A stretch of DNA of 64,000 bases from DATFQE01 sp963738205 (lineage in GTDB: Bacteria; Actinomycetota; Thermoleophilia; Gaiellales; Gaiellaceae), in the NCBI GenBank assembly GCA_963738205.1, contig CAVTVQ010000007.1, positions 496,001-560,000 of the forward strand, read 5' to 3'. The position numbers and the translations under genes were made by a program. Of this stretch, positions 8,350 through 17,678 are shown piece after piece; within the stretch, counting starts at the first letter, position 1; the number at the start of each line of letters is the position of its first letter. The notes under the pieces were generated by a model. It saw nothing but the letters and a program-made list of their open reading frames with translations. It was not told the origin of the DNA and made no database searches.

Positions 8350-9300
8350 TCACCAGATCGAGCGCAGGAGCTCGGCCACGTCTTCGGGGCTCGCCGGCCG
8401 CGGGTTCGCCTTCGCTCCCGGTCGAGCCGCGGCCGCCGCAGCTACGTCGTCGAGCTCGTCCTCGGGGACGCCGAAGGTGCGCAACCGCTCGAACCCTCCC
8501 AGGCGCGCGAGCTTCTCGACCTTCGCCACCGGGTCATCGGTCCCCATCGCGTCCCCGAACGACGTGATCGCCTCGCCGGCCACTGGGAAGTTGAAGCGCA
8601 GCGCGGCGGGGAGCGTAAGGGCGTTCATCGCGCCGTGCGGAAGCCCGTAGCGACCCCCGAGCGCCTGTGCCATCGCGTGCCCCAGCGCGAGACCTGACGA
8701 CGCGAGCGCTTCGCCGGCGCTCGCCGCGCCCACAAGCAGCGACTTTCTCGGCCCGAGCGCCTGTTCGTCGCCGAGCACGGCGGGAAGCGCTGCGGCGATC
8801 AGCGTGGCGGCCTCTCGAGCCTGCCGGTCGCCCACGGCGTTCCGGCTTTTCACGTAGAGCGCCTCCGCCGCGTGCGCGAGCGCGTTCATTGCTGTACCGA
8901 CAGTCGCCTCGCGCGGGAGGGTGAGCATCAGCTTCGGGTCGTAGACGATGCCGGCGAGGTTGGCGCCGCCGCCGCCGCCAACCGCGCGGCGGTCGGGAGT
9001 TCGCACGCCAAAGAACGACGTCCATTCGGAGCCGGAGTACGTGGTCGGGACCGCGACGAGCAGCAGGCCGCTCGCCGCAGAGGCGGCCTTGGCGGTGTCG
9101 ATCGCGCTGCCGCCGCCTACCGCGACGAGACCGTCGACGCCCTCTGGCACCGCGACGCGGTCGGACGGGATCTCAGACCAACGAGCGGCGGCGGGGAGGT
9201 CGAGGTCGTCCCAGCGCGGGCTCGCGATGAGCAGCGGCCGCTCGATCTCGAGCTCCGTCAGGAGGGGTCCGACCTGGTCCAGCCCCCAGCGGACGATCAC
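8350..9300 (-). CDS. Iron-containing alcohol dehydrogenase / maleylacetate reductase-like
   Basis: This 316-residue member of the group III metal-dependent dehydrogenase family has the NAD-binding motif VAVGGGSAIDTAKA near residue 60 and PTTYSGSEWT, which is typical of maleylacetate reductases. The metal-binding histidines are in MNALAHAAEALY and in GHAMAQALGGRYGLPHG. Members reduce a ketone or aldehyde with NAD(P)H in the cytosol; maleylacetate reductases act in aromatic catabolism. The start ATG overlaps the stop of the LysR regulator (ATGA), so the two are co-transcribed and the regulator may control this enzyme. It is slightly shorter than the usual 350 or more residues, mainly at the N-terminus. 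The substrate is uncertain. Confidence 0.8.
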   Translation of the reverse strand: MIVRWGLDQVGPLLTELEIERPLLIASPRWDDLDLPAAARWSEIPSDRVAVPEGVDGLVAVGGGSAIDTAKAASAASGLLLVAVPTTYSGSEWTSFFGVRTPDRRAVGGGGGANLAGIVYDPKLMLTLPREATVGTAMNALAHAAEALYVKSRNAVGDRQAREAATLIAAALPAVLGDEQALGPRKSLLVGAASAGEALASSGLALGHAMAQALGGRYGLPHGAMNALTLPAALRFNFPVAGEAITSFGDAMGTDDPVAKVEKLARLGGFERLRTFGVPEDELDDVAAAAAARPGAKANPRPASPEDVAELLRSIW

Positions 9301-10190
9301 GAGACGCGCCCTCGCGCGTAGTCGACGAACGCGGCGGCCGCGCGAGGCATCGTCCGACCCGTCGCCGTGGCGAGGGAGATCTCGCGCGCCGGCTCGAGGC
9401 CCTCGACGCGCGCCGTGGCGAGCGCGCCGGTCGAGAGCTCCGCCTCGATGGCGGAGCGCGAGATGAAGCTCACGCCGTAGCCGGCCGCAACCGCGCTCTT
9501 CACGGACTCCTGCAGCCCGAGCTCCAGCCTCACCTCGAGATCGCGGAGGCGCAAACCGTCCGCCCGCAGGGCGTCCTCGATCACCTGGCGGACTCCCGCA
9601 CCCTCCTGCATCACGATCTGAGGCTCGGCGCGAAGCTCATCGAGCGAGATCGTGCGGCCCGCGAAGGGATGCTCCGGCGGGCAGGCGAGCACGACCTCGT
9701 CGCGGAAGAACGGCTCGAACGTGATGCCCCGGTGGCGGCGGGCCGCGCCGACGATGCCGATCGCGAGCTCGCGGCCGGCCACCTGGTCGACGATCGTCTG
9801 GGTGTCAGACACGGTCAGCGAGACGCGCACGCTCGGGTTGACCCGCTGGAACTCGCACAGCAGCAGTGGCACGACCGAGCCCCCTGGGCCGGTCGAGGCA
9901 CCGATCTGGAGGGTTCCGCCGAGCTCACCCTCGCCCGCGTCCGCAACCTCCTCGAGCAGCTGCTCCTCGAGTGCGAGCATCCGCTGCGCGCTGCGGTAGA
10001 GGCGCAGGCCCGCCTCGGTCGGCTCGACACGGCGGCCGGAGCGGTCGAGCAGCCGACGGCCGAGCCGCTTCTCGAGCGAGCGGATCTGCAGGCTGACGGC
10101 GGGCTGCGTCACCCCGAGCTGTTCCGCCGCCACTGAGAAGCTCTGCTGCTCGACGACGATGCAGAATGAGGCCAGCTGACGCGTATCCAT
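9297..10190 (-). CDS. LysR-family transcriptional regulator
   Basis: This 297-residue protein has the classic LysR layout. A winged-helix DNA-binding domain fills residues 1-60 (AAEQLGVTQPAVSLQIRSLE is the helix-turn-helix), and a periplasmic-binding-protein-like effector domain of the CysB/CysL type follows from about 90 to the end. It overlaps the dehydrogenase downstream by four bases. A dyad with the T-N11-A pattern expected for LysR proteins covers its own start codon, so autoregulation is likely. The effector is unknown; an aromatic breakdown product would fit the neighbour. Confidence 0.9.
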   Translation of the reverse strand: MDTRQLASFCIVVEQQSFSVAAEQLGVTQPAVSLQIRSLEKRLGRRLLDRSGRRVEPTEAGLRLYRSAQRMLALEEQLLEEVADAGEGELGGTLQIGASTGPGGSVVPLLLCEFQRVNPSVRVSLTVSDTQTIVDQVAGRELAIGIVGAARRHRGITFEPFFRDEVVLACPPEHPFAGRTISLDELRAEPQIVMQEGAGVRQVIEDALRADGLRLRDLEVRLELGLQESVKSAVAAGYGVSFISRSAIEAELSTGALATARVEGLEPAREISLATATGRTMPRAAAAFVDYARGRVS

Positions 10191-10203
10191 AAGTATCCAT
10201 TAT
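10189..10203. promoter_or_regulatory. Probable LysR-type binding site (ATAA-N7-TTAT)
   Basis: The sequence ATAAGTATCCATTAT is an interrupted palindrome that fits the T-N11-A consensus: T at 10190, A at 10202. It sits across the start codon of the lysR gene and about 65 bp upstream of the divergent PhoX-like gene. It is one of the few AT-rich spots in the region. The site is seen directly; its use by this regulator is inferred. Confidence 0.5.
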
Positions 10204-10268
10204 GACTAAGCAGTGAGATACCGAGTACGAAATACTTTCGCGGTCAGACCAAACGACAAGGGAGAGGT

Positions 10269-12017
10269 ATGAGGAGAGCACGCACTGCGGTCGCGCTCGC
10301 GATCGCTGTCGGAGCGACGGCGGCCCTTGTGGGCGCGGCGGCCGCGCACGACAAGCCCAAGGACAGAGGCTTCAAGACGAGCCAGGCGTCGATGCTGACG
10401 CCCGTCGCACCCGGCGTGACGGTCGAGCCGTTGATCACCGTCGGCGAGACGTTGCCGGGCTCGAGTTACAAGTTCGAGTCGATCCCGGACGGGATCGCGC
10501 TCCATAAGCGTCACCACGGCTACCACACCAACGGCGGCGCCGTGGACCTCTACGTGAACCACGAGACCTCGACGGTTCCGTTCCCGTTCACGCCGGCCAC
10601 GGGCGTCGGGTTCAACGACTTCACGAACGCGCTGCTGAGCAAGCTGACCGTGAACCGGAAGACCGGCGGCATCCTCCGCGGGTCGTACGCGATCACGAGC
10701 GAGCAGAACTACCAGCGCTTCTGCTCCAACACGATCGTCGGCCGAGCAGAAGGCTTCAAGCGGCCGCTCCTGTTCACGAACGAGGAGGCCACGGACTGGG
10801 TCTTCCGCACGGGTACCGCGTGGCCCGCGCCGATAGCGCCACCGGCCGAGCAGGCAGGCGTGGTCGCGGCGCACGACCCGCGGACAGGCCAGACCAAGTC
10901 GATCTACGGCATGGGCCGCCACAACCACGAGAACAGCGTCGGCCTCCAGGGCTACGGCTATCCGGTCGTGCTCTCCGGTGACGACACGTTCACCGCGCCC
11001 GCGTCGCAGCTCTACATGTACACGGCGCGGAACGGTAAGGCCGTCTGGAAGGACCAGGGCCAACTCTGGGCGTTCGTCTCCAACGATGCGGCGACGAACG
11101 ACTACGGCGACCTCACGGTCGGCGAGTCCGTCTCCGGCCGGTTCATCCAGGTGCCGCGCATGATCGCGACCGGCAAGAAGGCCGACGGCACCGACCTCAG
11201 GGCCGCGGACATCGGCTACCCGGCTCCTCCCTCGGGCGTCGTGGACGGCCCGCAGTGGATCCTCGAGCACTGGAGCAACACGAACAACGTGTTCCAGTTC
11301 ATCCGCGTCGAGGACATCCAGTACGACCGCAAGCACCGGAACGTCGTCTACTTCGCGGACACAGGCGAACCGCGCGCGAAGCCGGACGCGACCACCGGAC
11401 GGCTCAGGCGCGACGCCACCGGCGGCGGTCCGTACCCGAACGGCCGCATCTTCCGGATGGAGTTCGATCGGCGCAACCCGACCCAGGTCAAGAGCCTGTC
11501 GATCCTGATCGACGGCGACCGTGACGGCGCGGCCAGCGCCGGCAAGCTCGACCTGATCCACCAGCCCGACAACGTCGAGACCGCGAAGGACCTCCTGCTG
11601 TTCCAGGAGGACCCGGGCAGCCAGAACCAGTACCCCGTCACCAGCACGACCGGGACGACGGCGCGGCTCTGGGGTTACAACCTGAAGACGGGCGGTGCGC
11701 CGTTCGTCATCGCGAAGGTCGACCAGTCCGCCGACGAGGGCCCGACCGACAAGGACGCGGCCACCGCCAAGGCGGCCCTCGGCGCCTGGGAGTCCAGCGG
11801 CGTCGTGGACGCCTCGAAGGCGTTCGGCAAGGGCGCGTTCCTCGTCGACATCCAGGCCGGCTCGCTCATCGTCGAGGAGGAGCAGCGCGGGACGCTGACC
11901 TACCAGCGCGAGGGCGGTCAGCTCCTGCTCGTCCGGCTGCGGAGCTCGAGCGGCGACGACCATCGCTCGCACGGCGAGCACGGCAAGAAGGACGGCAAGA
12001 AGAGCGGCAAGCGCTAG
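10269..12017 (+). CDS. Secreted PhoX-like (DUF839) protein
   Basis: This 582-residue exported protein has a strong ribosome-binding site (GGGAGAGG) before ATG 10269 and a Sec-type signal peptide at residues about 1-27, ending near AAAAHD. The mature part has PhoX/DUF839 features: YVNHETSTVPFPFT near residue 95, LLFTNEEATDW near 170, and HNHENSVGLQGYG followed by a beta-propeller-like body. PhoX enzymes are calcium- and iron-dependent phosphatases, but this family also contains uncharacterised proteins, so activity is not certain. The last 25 residues are rich in His, Lys and Gly. The gene is divergent from lysR and is followed by a strong terminator. Confidence 0.75.
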   Translation: MRRARTAVALAIAVGATAALVGAAAAHDKPKDRGFKTSQASMLTPVAPGVTVEPLITVGETLPGSSYKFESIPDGIALHKRHHGYHTNGGAVDLYVNHETSTVPFPFTPATGVGFNDFTNALLSKLTVNRKTGGILRGSYAITSEQNYQRFCSNTIVGRAEGFKRPLLFTNEEATDWVFRTGTAWPAPIAPPAEQAGVVAAHDPRTGQTKSIYGMGRHNHENSVGLQGYGYPVVLSGDDTFTAPASQLYMYTARNGKAVWKDQGQLWAFVSNDAATNDYGDLTVGESVSGRFIQVPRMIATGKKADGTDLRAADIGYPAPPSGVVDGPQWILEHWSNTNNVFQFIRVEDIQYDRKHRNVVYFADTGEPRAKPDATTGRLRRDATGGGPYPNGRIFRMEFDRRNPTQVKSLSILIDGDRDGAASAGKLDLIHQPDNVETAKDLLLFQEDPGSQNQYPVTSTTGTTARLWGYNLKTGGAPFVIAKVDQSADEGPTDKDAATAKAALGAWESSGVVDASKAFGKGAFLVDIQAGSLIVEEEQRGTLTYQREGGQLLLVRLRSSSGDDHRSHGEHGKKDGKKSGKR

Positions 12018-12042
12018 ACCAGCCGCATCGATTAGCTCGACC

Positions 12043-12076
12043 GGAGGGCCGCCGCGAGGCGGCCCTCCTCGTTTTT
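12043..12076 (+). terminator. Strong intrinsic terminator
   Basis: An 11-bp perfect GC stem (GGAGGGCCGCC and its complement) with a GCGA loop is followed by TCGTTTTT. It lies 25 bases after the stop of the PhoX-like gene. Its T tract overlaps the stop codon of the convergent helicase gene. Confidence 0.9.
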
Positions 12077-13955
12077 ACGACGTCTTGGCTAGGGCAGCGA
12101 GCACGTCATCGGCGTAGCGCTCGAGCTTCGCCGGCCCGACGCCGCTGACGCCGGCGAGCTCGCCGCGGGTTCGCGGCGCTCGCTCCGCAATCTCGGCCAG
12201 GGTCGAATCGTGGAAGACGACGTAAGCGGGGACGCCGTCGGCCTTGGCGCGCTTCAGGCGCCAGTCGCGCAGGACCGCGAACGACGGCGGTAGGTCCTCC
12301 GCGGTCTTCCGAGGCGGCCGCTGTCGCGCAGCCTCGACCCCGAGCTCGGCGAGGAAGCGGCTCGGCTTGGCGCTCGCGGCCCAGGTGAGCGCGAGGTGGC
12401 GCTTGGCGCGGGTCATGCCGACATACAGGAGGCGCCGTTCCTCGTCGACTGCGGCATCGGTCTTCGCCTGGCGCACCGGGAGCTCCTTCTCCTCCACCCC
12501 CGGAAGGAAGACCGCCTCGAACTCGAGGCCCTTGGCGCGGTGGTACGTGAGCAGATGGACGCCGTCGCCGCCGCCGCCCTCGCCGAAGCGCGTTTCCAGC
12601 TCGGCGAGGAAACCCGCCACGGTGCGCTCGCCGTCGTCGAGCTGCCTCGCGAGGGCGACGAACCGACCGAGGTCGTGCTGGCGGGTCACCTCGTACTCGC
12701 CGACCCGCTCGAGATCCTCGCCCTGCGCCCAACCCTCCTCCAGAGCGGCGCGACGGACGTCGTCCGCGACGGCAGTCGACTCCGAGCCGGCCAGGACCCG
12801 GCGCAAGCGACGCGCGGCCGGACGCGCGAGGAACGAGCCGCCGCGAACCTGGAACGGGATGCCGGCCTCCGTGAGCCGCTCCTCCCAGTCCTCCGAGCGC
12901 GCGTTCAACCGGAACAGCACCGCGACCTCCTCGTAGGCGACGCCCGAGGCGGCGAGCTCGGCGATTCGCGCCACGACGAACGCATGCTCCTCGTCGCGGT
13001 CGGCGAAAGGACGGAGCACCGGTTCGGGGCCTTCAGGAAGCGAGGCGCGCAGCGTCTTGGGCGCGCCGCCGAGCCGCGGCGTCAGCCGATTTGCGAGCTC
13101 GAGCACCTGCGGCGTCGAGCGGTAGTTGCTCTCGAGCGTGACGATCGTCCCGGCTGCGAAACGGTCCCGCAGCCCGAGCAGGTAGTCGGGCGAGGCGCCT
13201 GTGAAGCCGTAGATGGCCTGGTAGTCGTCGCCGACGACGCACACCTCGTCGCGCTCTCCGAGCCAGAGCTCGAGCAGGCGGTGCTGGAGCAGGTTGACGT
13301 CCTGGAACTCGTCGACCGTGATCGCCCGGCAGCGCGAGCGGAACTCGGCGACCGCGTTCGCGTCCTCGTCGTACATCCGGATCGTGCGCTCGAGCAGGTC
13401 CTCGAAGTCGACGAGCCCTTTGGCGGCCTTACGCCGCTCGTACTCCCGGTAGACACGGCCCATCAGGTCGGGCGGGAGCGCTCCGGGCCGCTCGCCGGCG
13501 AGCTCCTCGTAGCGGTCGGCCGGAATGCGCCGGTTCTTGGCCCATTCGATCTCGGTGGCGAGGTCCGCGGCCGGGCGAAAGCGATAAGGCCGCGGCAGTG
13601 AGTTCGCGATGTGCCGCAGCATCAGCGCCTTGGTCGGCAGCACCCCGCTCGGCCCCCGGCCGAAGTAGTGGAGTTGCTGCAGCGCGCTCGCGTGGAAGGT
13701 GCGCGCACGGACGCCGTCGACCCCGAGCGCCGCCAGCCGCGACCGCATCTCGCCTGCCGCTTTGTCGGTGAACGTGACGGCGAGGATCTCGGGCGCCGCA
13801 AAGGTCCCGGTCGACACCTGCCAGGCGATACGGCGCGTGATCGTCGTCGTCTTCCCCGAGCCGGCACCGGCCAGGATCACGACAGGGCCGCGCACGGCCT
13901 CCACCGCGCGTCGCTGCTCGGCGTTCAGCCCCTCGAGAATGACGTCGGAGTGCAT
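12075..13955 (-). CDS. uvrD2: ATP-dependent DNA helicase, UvrD2 type with HRDC domain
   Basis: This 626-residue superfamily 1A helicase unwinds DNA 3' to 5' in repair. The Q motif (LNAEQRRAVEA) is at 9-19, and Walker A (LAGAGSGKTTT) at 28-38. Further motifs include TFHASA, VDEFQDVN (motif II), GDDYQAIYGFTGA (motif III), LESNYRS (motif IV) and LLTYHRAKGLEFEAVFLPG (motif V). The last 75 residues form an HRDC domain, the layout of actinobacterial UvrD2. I chose ATG 13955 because it sits directly before the Q motif; a longer frame to 14048 would overlap the next gene and add unrelated sequence. Confidence 0.92.
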   Translation of the reverse strand: MHSDVILEGLNAEQRRAVEAVRGPVVILAGAGSGKTTTITRRIAWQVSTGTFAAPEILAVTFTDKAAGEMRSRLAALGVDGVRARTFHASALQQLHYFGRGPSGVLPTKALMLRHIANSLPRPYRFRPAADLATEIEWAKNRRIPADRYEELAGERPGALPPDLMGRVYREYERRKAAKGLVDFEDLLERTIRMYDEDANAVAEFRSRCRAITVDEFQDVNLLQHRLLELWLGERDEVCVVGDDYQAIYGFTGASPDYLLGLRDRFAAGTIVTLESNYRSTPQVLELANRLTPRLGGAPKTLRASLPEGPEPVLRPFADRDEEHAFVVARIAELAASGVAYEEVAVLFRLNARSEDWEERLTEAGIPFQVRGGSFLARPAARRLRRVLAGSESTAVADDVRRAALEEGWAQGEDLERVGEYEVTRQHDLGRFVALARQLDDGERTVAGFLAELETRFGEGGGGDGVHLLTYHRAKGLEFEAVFLPGVEEKELPVRQAKTDAAVDEERRLLYVGMTRAKRHLALTWAASAKPSRFLAELGVEAARQRPPRKTAEDLPPSFAVLRDWRLKRAKADGVPAYVVFHDSTLAEIAERAPRTRGELAGVSGVGPAKLERYADDVLAALAKTS

Positions 13956-14025
13956 GCGGCCCACCCTAGTAAGGCAGTGGGACGGAGCCGCCCCGATTCG
14001 CGCGCAAAAGGCGCGTGGTAGTGGG

Positions 14026-15921
14026 TCAGATGTGCGACGACTCGGCAACCGTCGAGGGCGACTGCTCGCTCTCGACGGTGGCGCCGCGCAGCACGAGGCC
14101 GCGCAGCCGGGCGACGACCTCGAGGGTCTCGCCGTGCTCGACCAGGCGCGCGAGATCGGTCAGCTCGCCCTCGAGCAGCGACGGGTCGGCCCCCACGCGC
14201 TTGACGCGCATGATCTTCGGGTGGGTTGTCGGCCTGACCTCCTCGTCGGGCCCCCACAGCTCCTCGAAGAGCTTCTCCCCCGGCCGCGCCCCCACGAACT
14301 CGATCGGCACGTCTCGATCGGGCTCCTTCCCGGAGAGCCGAATCATGTTGCGCGCGAGGTCGATGATCTTCACGGGCTCGCCCATGTCGAGGACGAAGAT
14401 CTCGCCCCGGCCGCCGATGGCACTCGCCTGGACAACGAGGGAGGCGGCCTCCGGGATCGTCATGAAGTAGCGCGTCATGTCCGGATGGGTCACGGTGACC
14501 GGGCCGCCCTTGGCGATCTGGCGGCGGAAGATCGGGATCACCGAGCCCGACGACCCGAGCACGTTGCCGAAGCGGACCGCGACGAAGCGCGTCGACACGT
14601 CACGCCGGACGCCGTACGCCTCGACGATCCACTCGCAGAGCGCCTTCGACTGGCCCATCACGGTCTTGGGATTGACCGCCTTGTCGGTCGAGACGAGCAC
14701 GAACCGGTCGGCGCCGAACTCGACGGCCACGTCCGCGATCGCCTTGGTCGCGAGGGCGTTGTTGCGCACGGACTCGAGCGGGTTGGCCTCCATCAGGGGC
14801 ACGTGCTTGTACGCAGCCGCGTGGAAGACCACCGTAGGCCGGTAGCGCTCGAAGACCTGGCGCATCTTGCTGCGGTTGCACACGTCCCCGAGGATCGGGA
14901 TCGCGGCGGAGAAGCCGCGCTCGTCGAGGAGCTCGCGCTCGATCTCGAACAACGCCGTCTCGCCGTTCTCGACCAGGACGAGCCGAGCGGGGCGAGCACG
15001 TGAGATCTGGCGGCAGAGCTCGGCGCCGATCGAGCCGCCGGCGCCGGTGACGAGGACGGTCTGGTCGGTGAGGTACGACGCAGCCTCCTCGAGGTCGACC
15101 TCGACCTGCGCCCGGCCGAGCACGTCCTCGACCTGCACCGGACGGATCTGTGCCGCCAGGTTGGAGTCACCGGAGATCAGCTCGTACAGACCGGGAAGGG
15201 TCTTGACCGGCACGCCTTCGTCTCGCGCCACCTCGACGACCCGGCGTCGCACCTCGCCGTCGGCGGACGGGATCGCGATCAGCAGCTCGTCGGGCCGGTT
15301 GTCACGCAGCACGTGCGCGAGCTCGTCGGTCGTTCCCAGCACCCGCACGCCGTGGACGCGCAGGTTCCGCTTGCGCGCATCGTCGTCGACGATGCCGATC
15401 GGCGTGTAGCCGAGGGCGCGGTTCCGCTGGAGCTCCCGGATCACGAGCTGTCCGGCGTCGCCGGCTCCGACGATCACGACCTCCTTGCCGCGCGCCATCA
15501 GCCCGCCGACCGACGGCCGCTCGAAGATCGTCCGGGCCGCGAGCCGGGCACCCGCGAGCAGCGCGAGCGTGAGCAGGAAGTCGAGCACGAAGACCGAGCG
15601 CGGGAGCCGGATCTCCTGGACCGGCGAGACGAAGTACACGGTCAGCGCGGCGACGACCGAGGCCAGCGCCGCCCCGAGCACCACGCGCCACATGTCGCGC
15701 GTCGACACGTAGCGCCACCAGCGGTTGTAGAAGCCGAGCGCCACGAACACCGCGAGCTTGATCGCGACGACGAGCAGGATCGTCCGGTCGAACAGCAGCT
15801 CGTAGTAGCGCGGGACACCCGTGTCGAACCGGAGCTGGAACGCCAACCACCACGCAGCTGCGACGAGCGCGGCGTCCGCCGCGAGCTGCCAGAGCCGGTG
15901 CCGGTTGATCGGGAAGGTCAC
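14026..15921 (-). CDS. Membrane-bound nucleotide-sugar dehydratase/epimerase, CapD/WbpM/FlaA1 family
   Basis: This 631-residue protein has four transmembrane helices in the first 130 residues and a first Rossmann domain (VIVGAGDAGQLVIREL near 150). A second, catalytic SDR domain follows, with VTGAGGSIGAELCRQI near 295 and STDKAVNPKTVMGQSK, the SMK-type active site of this family. Members convert UDP-GlcNAc-type sugars to 4-keto-6-deoxy sugars for capsule, LPS or glycan synthesis at the membrane. It starts with GTG one base after the stop of an aminotransferase of the DegT family. The pair would make an amino-deoxy sugar. Confidence 0.9.
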   Translation of the reverse strand: MTFPINRHRLWQLAADAALVAAAWWLAFQLRFDTGVPRYYELLFDRTILLVVAIKLAVFVALGFYNRWWRYVSTRDMWRVVLGAALASVVAALTVYFVSPVQEIRLPRSVFVLDFLLTLALLAGARLAARTIFERPSVGGLMARGKEVVIVGAGDAGQLVIRELQRNRALGYTPIGIVDDDARKRNLRVHGVRVLGTTDELAHVLRDNRPDELLIAIPSADGEVRRRVVEVARDEGVPVKTLPGLYELISGDSNLAAQIRPVQVEDVLGRAQVEVDLEEAASYLTDQTVLVTGAGGSIGAELCRQISRARPARLVLVENGETALFEIERELLDERGFSAAIPILGDVCNRSKMRQVFERYRPTVVFHAAAYKHVPLMEANPLESVRNNALATKAIADVAVEFGADRFVLVSTDKAVNPKTVMGQSKALCEWIVEAYGVRRDVSTRFVAVRFGNVLGSSGSVIPIFRRQIAKGGPVTVTHPDMTRYFMTIPEAASLVVQASAIGGRGEIFVLDMGEPVKIIDLARNMIRLSGKEPDRDVPIEFVGARPGEKLFEELWGPDEEVRPTTHPKIMRVKRVGADPSLLEGELTDLARLVEHGETLEVVARLRGLVLRGATVESEQSPSTVAESSHI

Positions 15922-15922
15922 G

Positions 15923-17008
15923 TCACGTCACGCCGACGCCCGCAGCCGCGCGGACGGTGGCGACAACCCGCTCCTGCACGTCGGCGCCGATCCCCGCCCA
16001 CATCGGCAGGGCGAGATTCTCGCGCGCCGCGTGCTCGGTGGCCGGGAGGTCGCCCTCGCGGTAGCCGAGGTAGCGAAGCGCCGGCTGCAGGTGCAGGGGC
16101 GTCACGTAGTAGGAAGCGCAGGCGATCTCGGCCTCCTCGAGGGCCGCTGCGAGCCGGTCGCGCTCGGGAGAACGAACGACGTACATGTGGTAGACGTGCG
16201 CCGGATCCTCGGCCGGGAGCTCGCAGACGTCGCCGAGGCCGAGGTCCGCGTAGCGGGCGGCCGCGTCGCGGCGCGCGCCGTTCCAACCGTCGAGCCGCGT
16301 CAGGAAGAGGCGCAGCACCGCGGCCTGGAGCTCGTCGAGGCGGGAGTTGTAGCCGACGTAGTGAAAGTCCTTCTTGGCCTTGGAGCCGTGGAAGCGGAGC
16401 ATACGGATCCGCTCGGCGAGCTCCTCATCGCGGACGGCGATCAGGCCGCCGTCGCCGAGGCAGAAGAGGTTCTTGGTCGGGAAGAAGCTGAAGGTCGAGG
16501 CGACGCCGGTCTGGGCGACTCCGTCTGCGCCGAAGGCCTGGGCCGCATCCTCGATGACCGGCAGCCCGAGCCCGGTCAACTCCCCGAGCGGCACCGGCCG
16601 GCCGAAGAGGTGCACCGGCATCAACGCCTTCGTCCTGTCGGTCACCCGCGCGGACACGTCCTCGAGATCGAGGTTCAGCGTGGCAGGGTCGATGTCGGCA
16701 AAGACGGGCGTCGCGCCTCGTCGCGCGATTGCCTCCGCGGTCGCGTAGAACGTGAAGGCCGGGCAGATCACTTCGTCGCCCGGGCCTACCTCCAGCGCGT
16801 CGAGCGCCAGCACGAGCGCGTCGGTGCCGTTGGCGACGCCAACGGTCTCCGGGACGCCGAGGTACGTCGCCGCCTCCTCCTCGAAGGCGCGCACGTTCGG
16901 CCCCAGGATGAAGGTGCCCGAATCGAGCACCTCGGCCAGCCGCGCCTTGATCTCGTCGATCAGGGGCGCGTACTGGGAATGGACGTCAACCAGAGGGATC
17001 TGCGGCAC
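15923..17008 (-). CDS. DegT/DnrJ/EryC1/StrS sugar aminotransferase
   Basis: This 361-residue PLP-dependent enzyme carries the family signature: PLVDVHSQYAPL at the N-terminus, GVANGTDALVLALDAL for cofactor binding, PAFTFYATAEAI, VIEDAAQAFGA and the Schiff-base lysine in STFSFFPTKNLFCLGDGG. It transfers an amino group to keto-deoxy nucleotide sugars. The downstream CapD-like enzyme would supply that kind of substrate. The start codon is GTG, and the first bases overlap the 3' end of the upstream DedA gene by 23 nt. Confidence 0.9.
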   Translation of the reverse strand: MPQIPLVDVHSQYAPLIDEIKARLAEVLDSGTFILGPNVRAFEEEAATYLGVPETVGVANGTDALVLALDALEVGPGDEVICPAFTFYATAEAIARRGATPVFADIDPATLNLDLEDVSARVTDRTKALMPVHLFGRPVPLGELTGLGLPVIEDAAQAFGADGVAQTGVASTFSFFPTKNLFCLGDGGLIAVRDEELAERIRMLRFHGSKAKKDFHYVGYNSRLDELQAAVLRLFLTRLDGWNGARRDAAARYADLGLGDVCELPAEDPAHVYHMYVVRSPERDRLAAALEEAEIACASYYVTPLHLQPALRYLGYREGDLPATEHAARENLALPMWAGIGADVQERVVATVRAAAGVGVT

Positions 17009-17678
17009 GGCGAGCCAGTCTACTCGACCTCCTGCGACGGACTAGGAGCCAGATCCCGCCCGCGAGCACGAGCGCGACGAAGGCGTAATCGGCGTAGCGG
17101 AAGGCGTGATGGAAGCTCTCCCAGTTCGCCCCGAGCGCCCAGCCGATGCCCGCGAAGAGCAGGCACCAGACGGTCGAGCCGATGAAGGTGAGCACGGTGT
17201 AGCGGCCAAGCGGCATGCGGAAGACGCCCGCCGGGATCGAGACGAACGAGCGTGCGACGGGCGTGACGCGGCCGATGAGCGCGGTGGCGTCGCCCCAGCG
17301 GTCGAACCAGCGCTCCGCCTGCTGGAACCGCTCGGGCGAGAGGTGGAACCAGCGGCCGTGGCGCTCGAGCAGCGGCCGGCCGCCGTAGAGCCCGATCGCC
17401 CAGCCGCCGACGGAGCCGAGCGTGTAGCCGATCGTGCCGGCGGCGACCATGGTGACGAAGCCCCAGACGTCCGAGTCGATCGGCTCACCGAAGAGCACGA
17501 CGCTCTTGCCTGCGAACGCGCCGGCGGCCAACGCGCCGGCGTAGACCATCACCAGCTCGCTCGCGGCGGGGAGCACGGCATCGACGAGCATCAGAACGAA
17601 GACCGCGTAGACGCCGTGATCGCCGATCGCCCCCGTGATCGCCTCGGTGACGCCGCTGAGCACGGAGGCATAGACCAT
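16986..17678 (-). CDS. DedA family membrane protein
   Basis: This 230-residue integral membrane protein of the DedA (SNARE-associated/VTT) family has about five hydrophobic segments. It carries the family motif in GRVTPVARSFVSIPAG, with its conserved Arg and Pro, and the early acidic loop (PAASELVMVYAG). DedA proteins act in phospholipid or undecaprenyl-phosphate flipping and membrane homeostasis. I chose ATG 17678 because it overlaps the stop of the upstream gene (ATGA); the longer frame upstream is low-complexity Arg-rich sequence. Confidence 0.88.
   Translation of the reverse strand: MVYASVLSGVTEAITGAIGDHGVYAVFVLMLVDAVLPAASELVMVYAGALAAGAFAGKSVVLFGEPIDSDVWGFVTMVAAGTIGYTLGSVGGWAIGLYGGRPLLERHGRWFHLSPERFQQAERWFDRWGDATALIGRVTPVARSFVSIPAGVFRMPLGRYTVLTFIGSTVWCLLFAGIGWALGANWESFHHAFRYADYAFVALVLAGGIWLLVRRRRSSRLARRAADPSG

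Noticed and set aside
12106..13601. Long open frames opposite and across the helicase gene
   Set aside because: They are frame shadows in GC-rich DNA, rich in Arg, Ala and Pro and without motifs, like most long secondary frames in this window.
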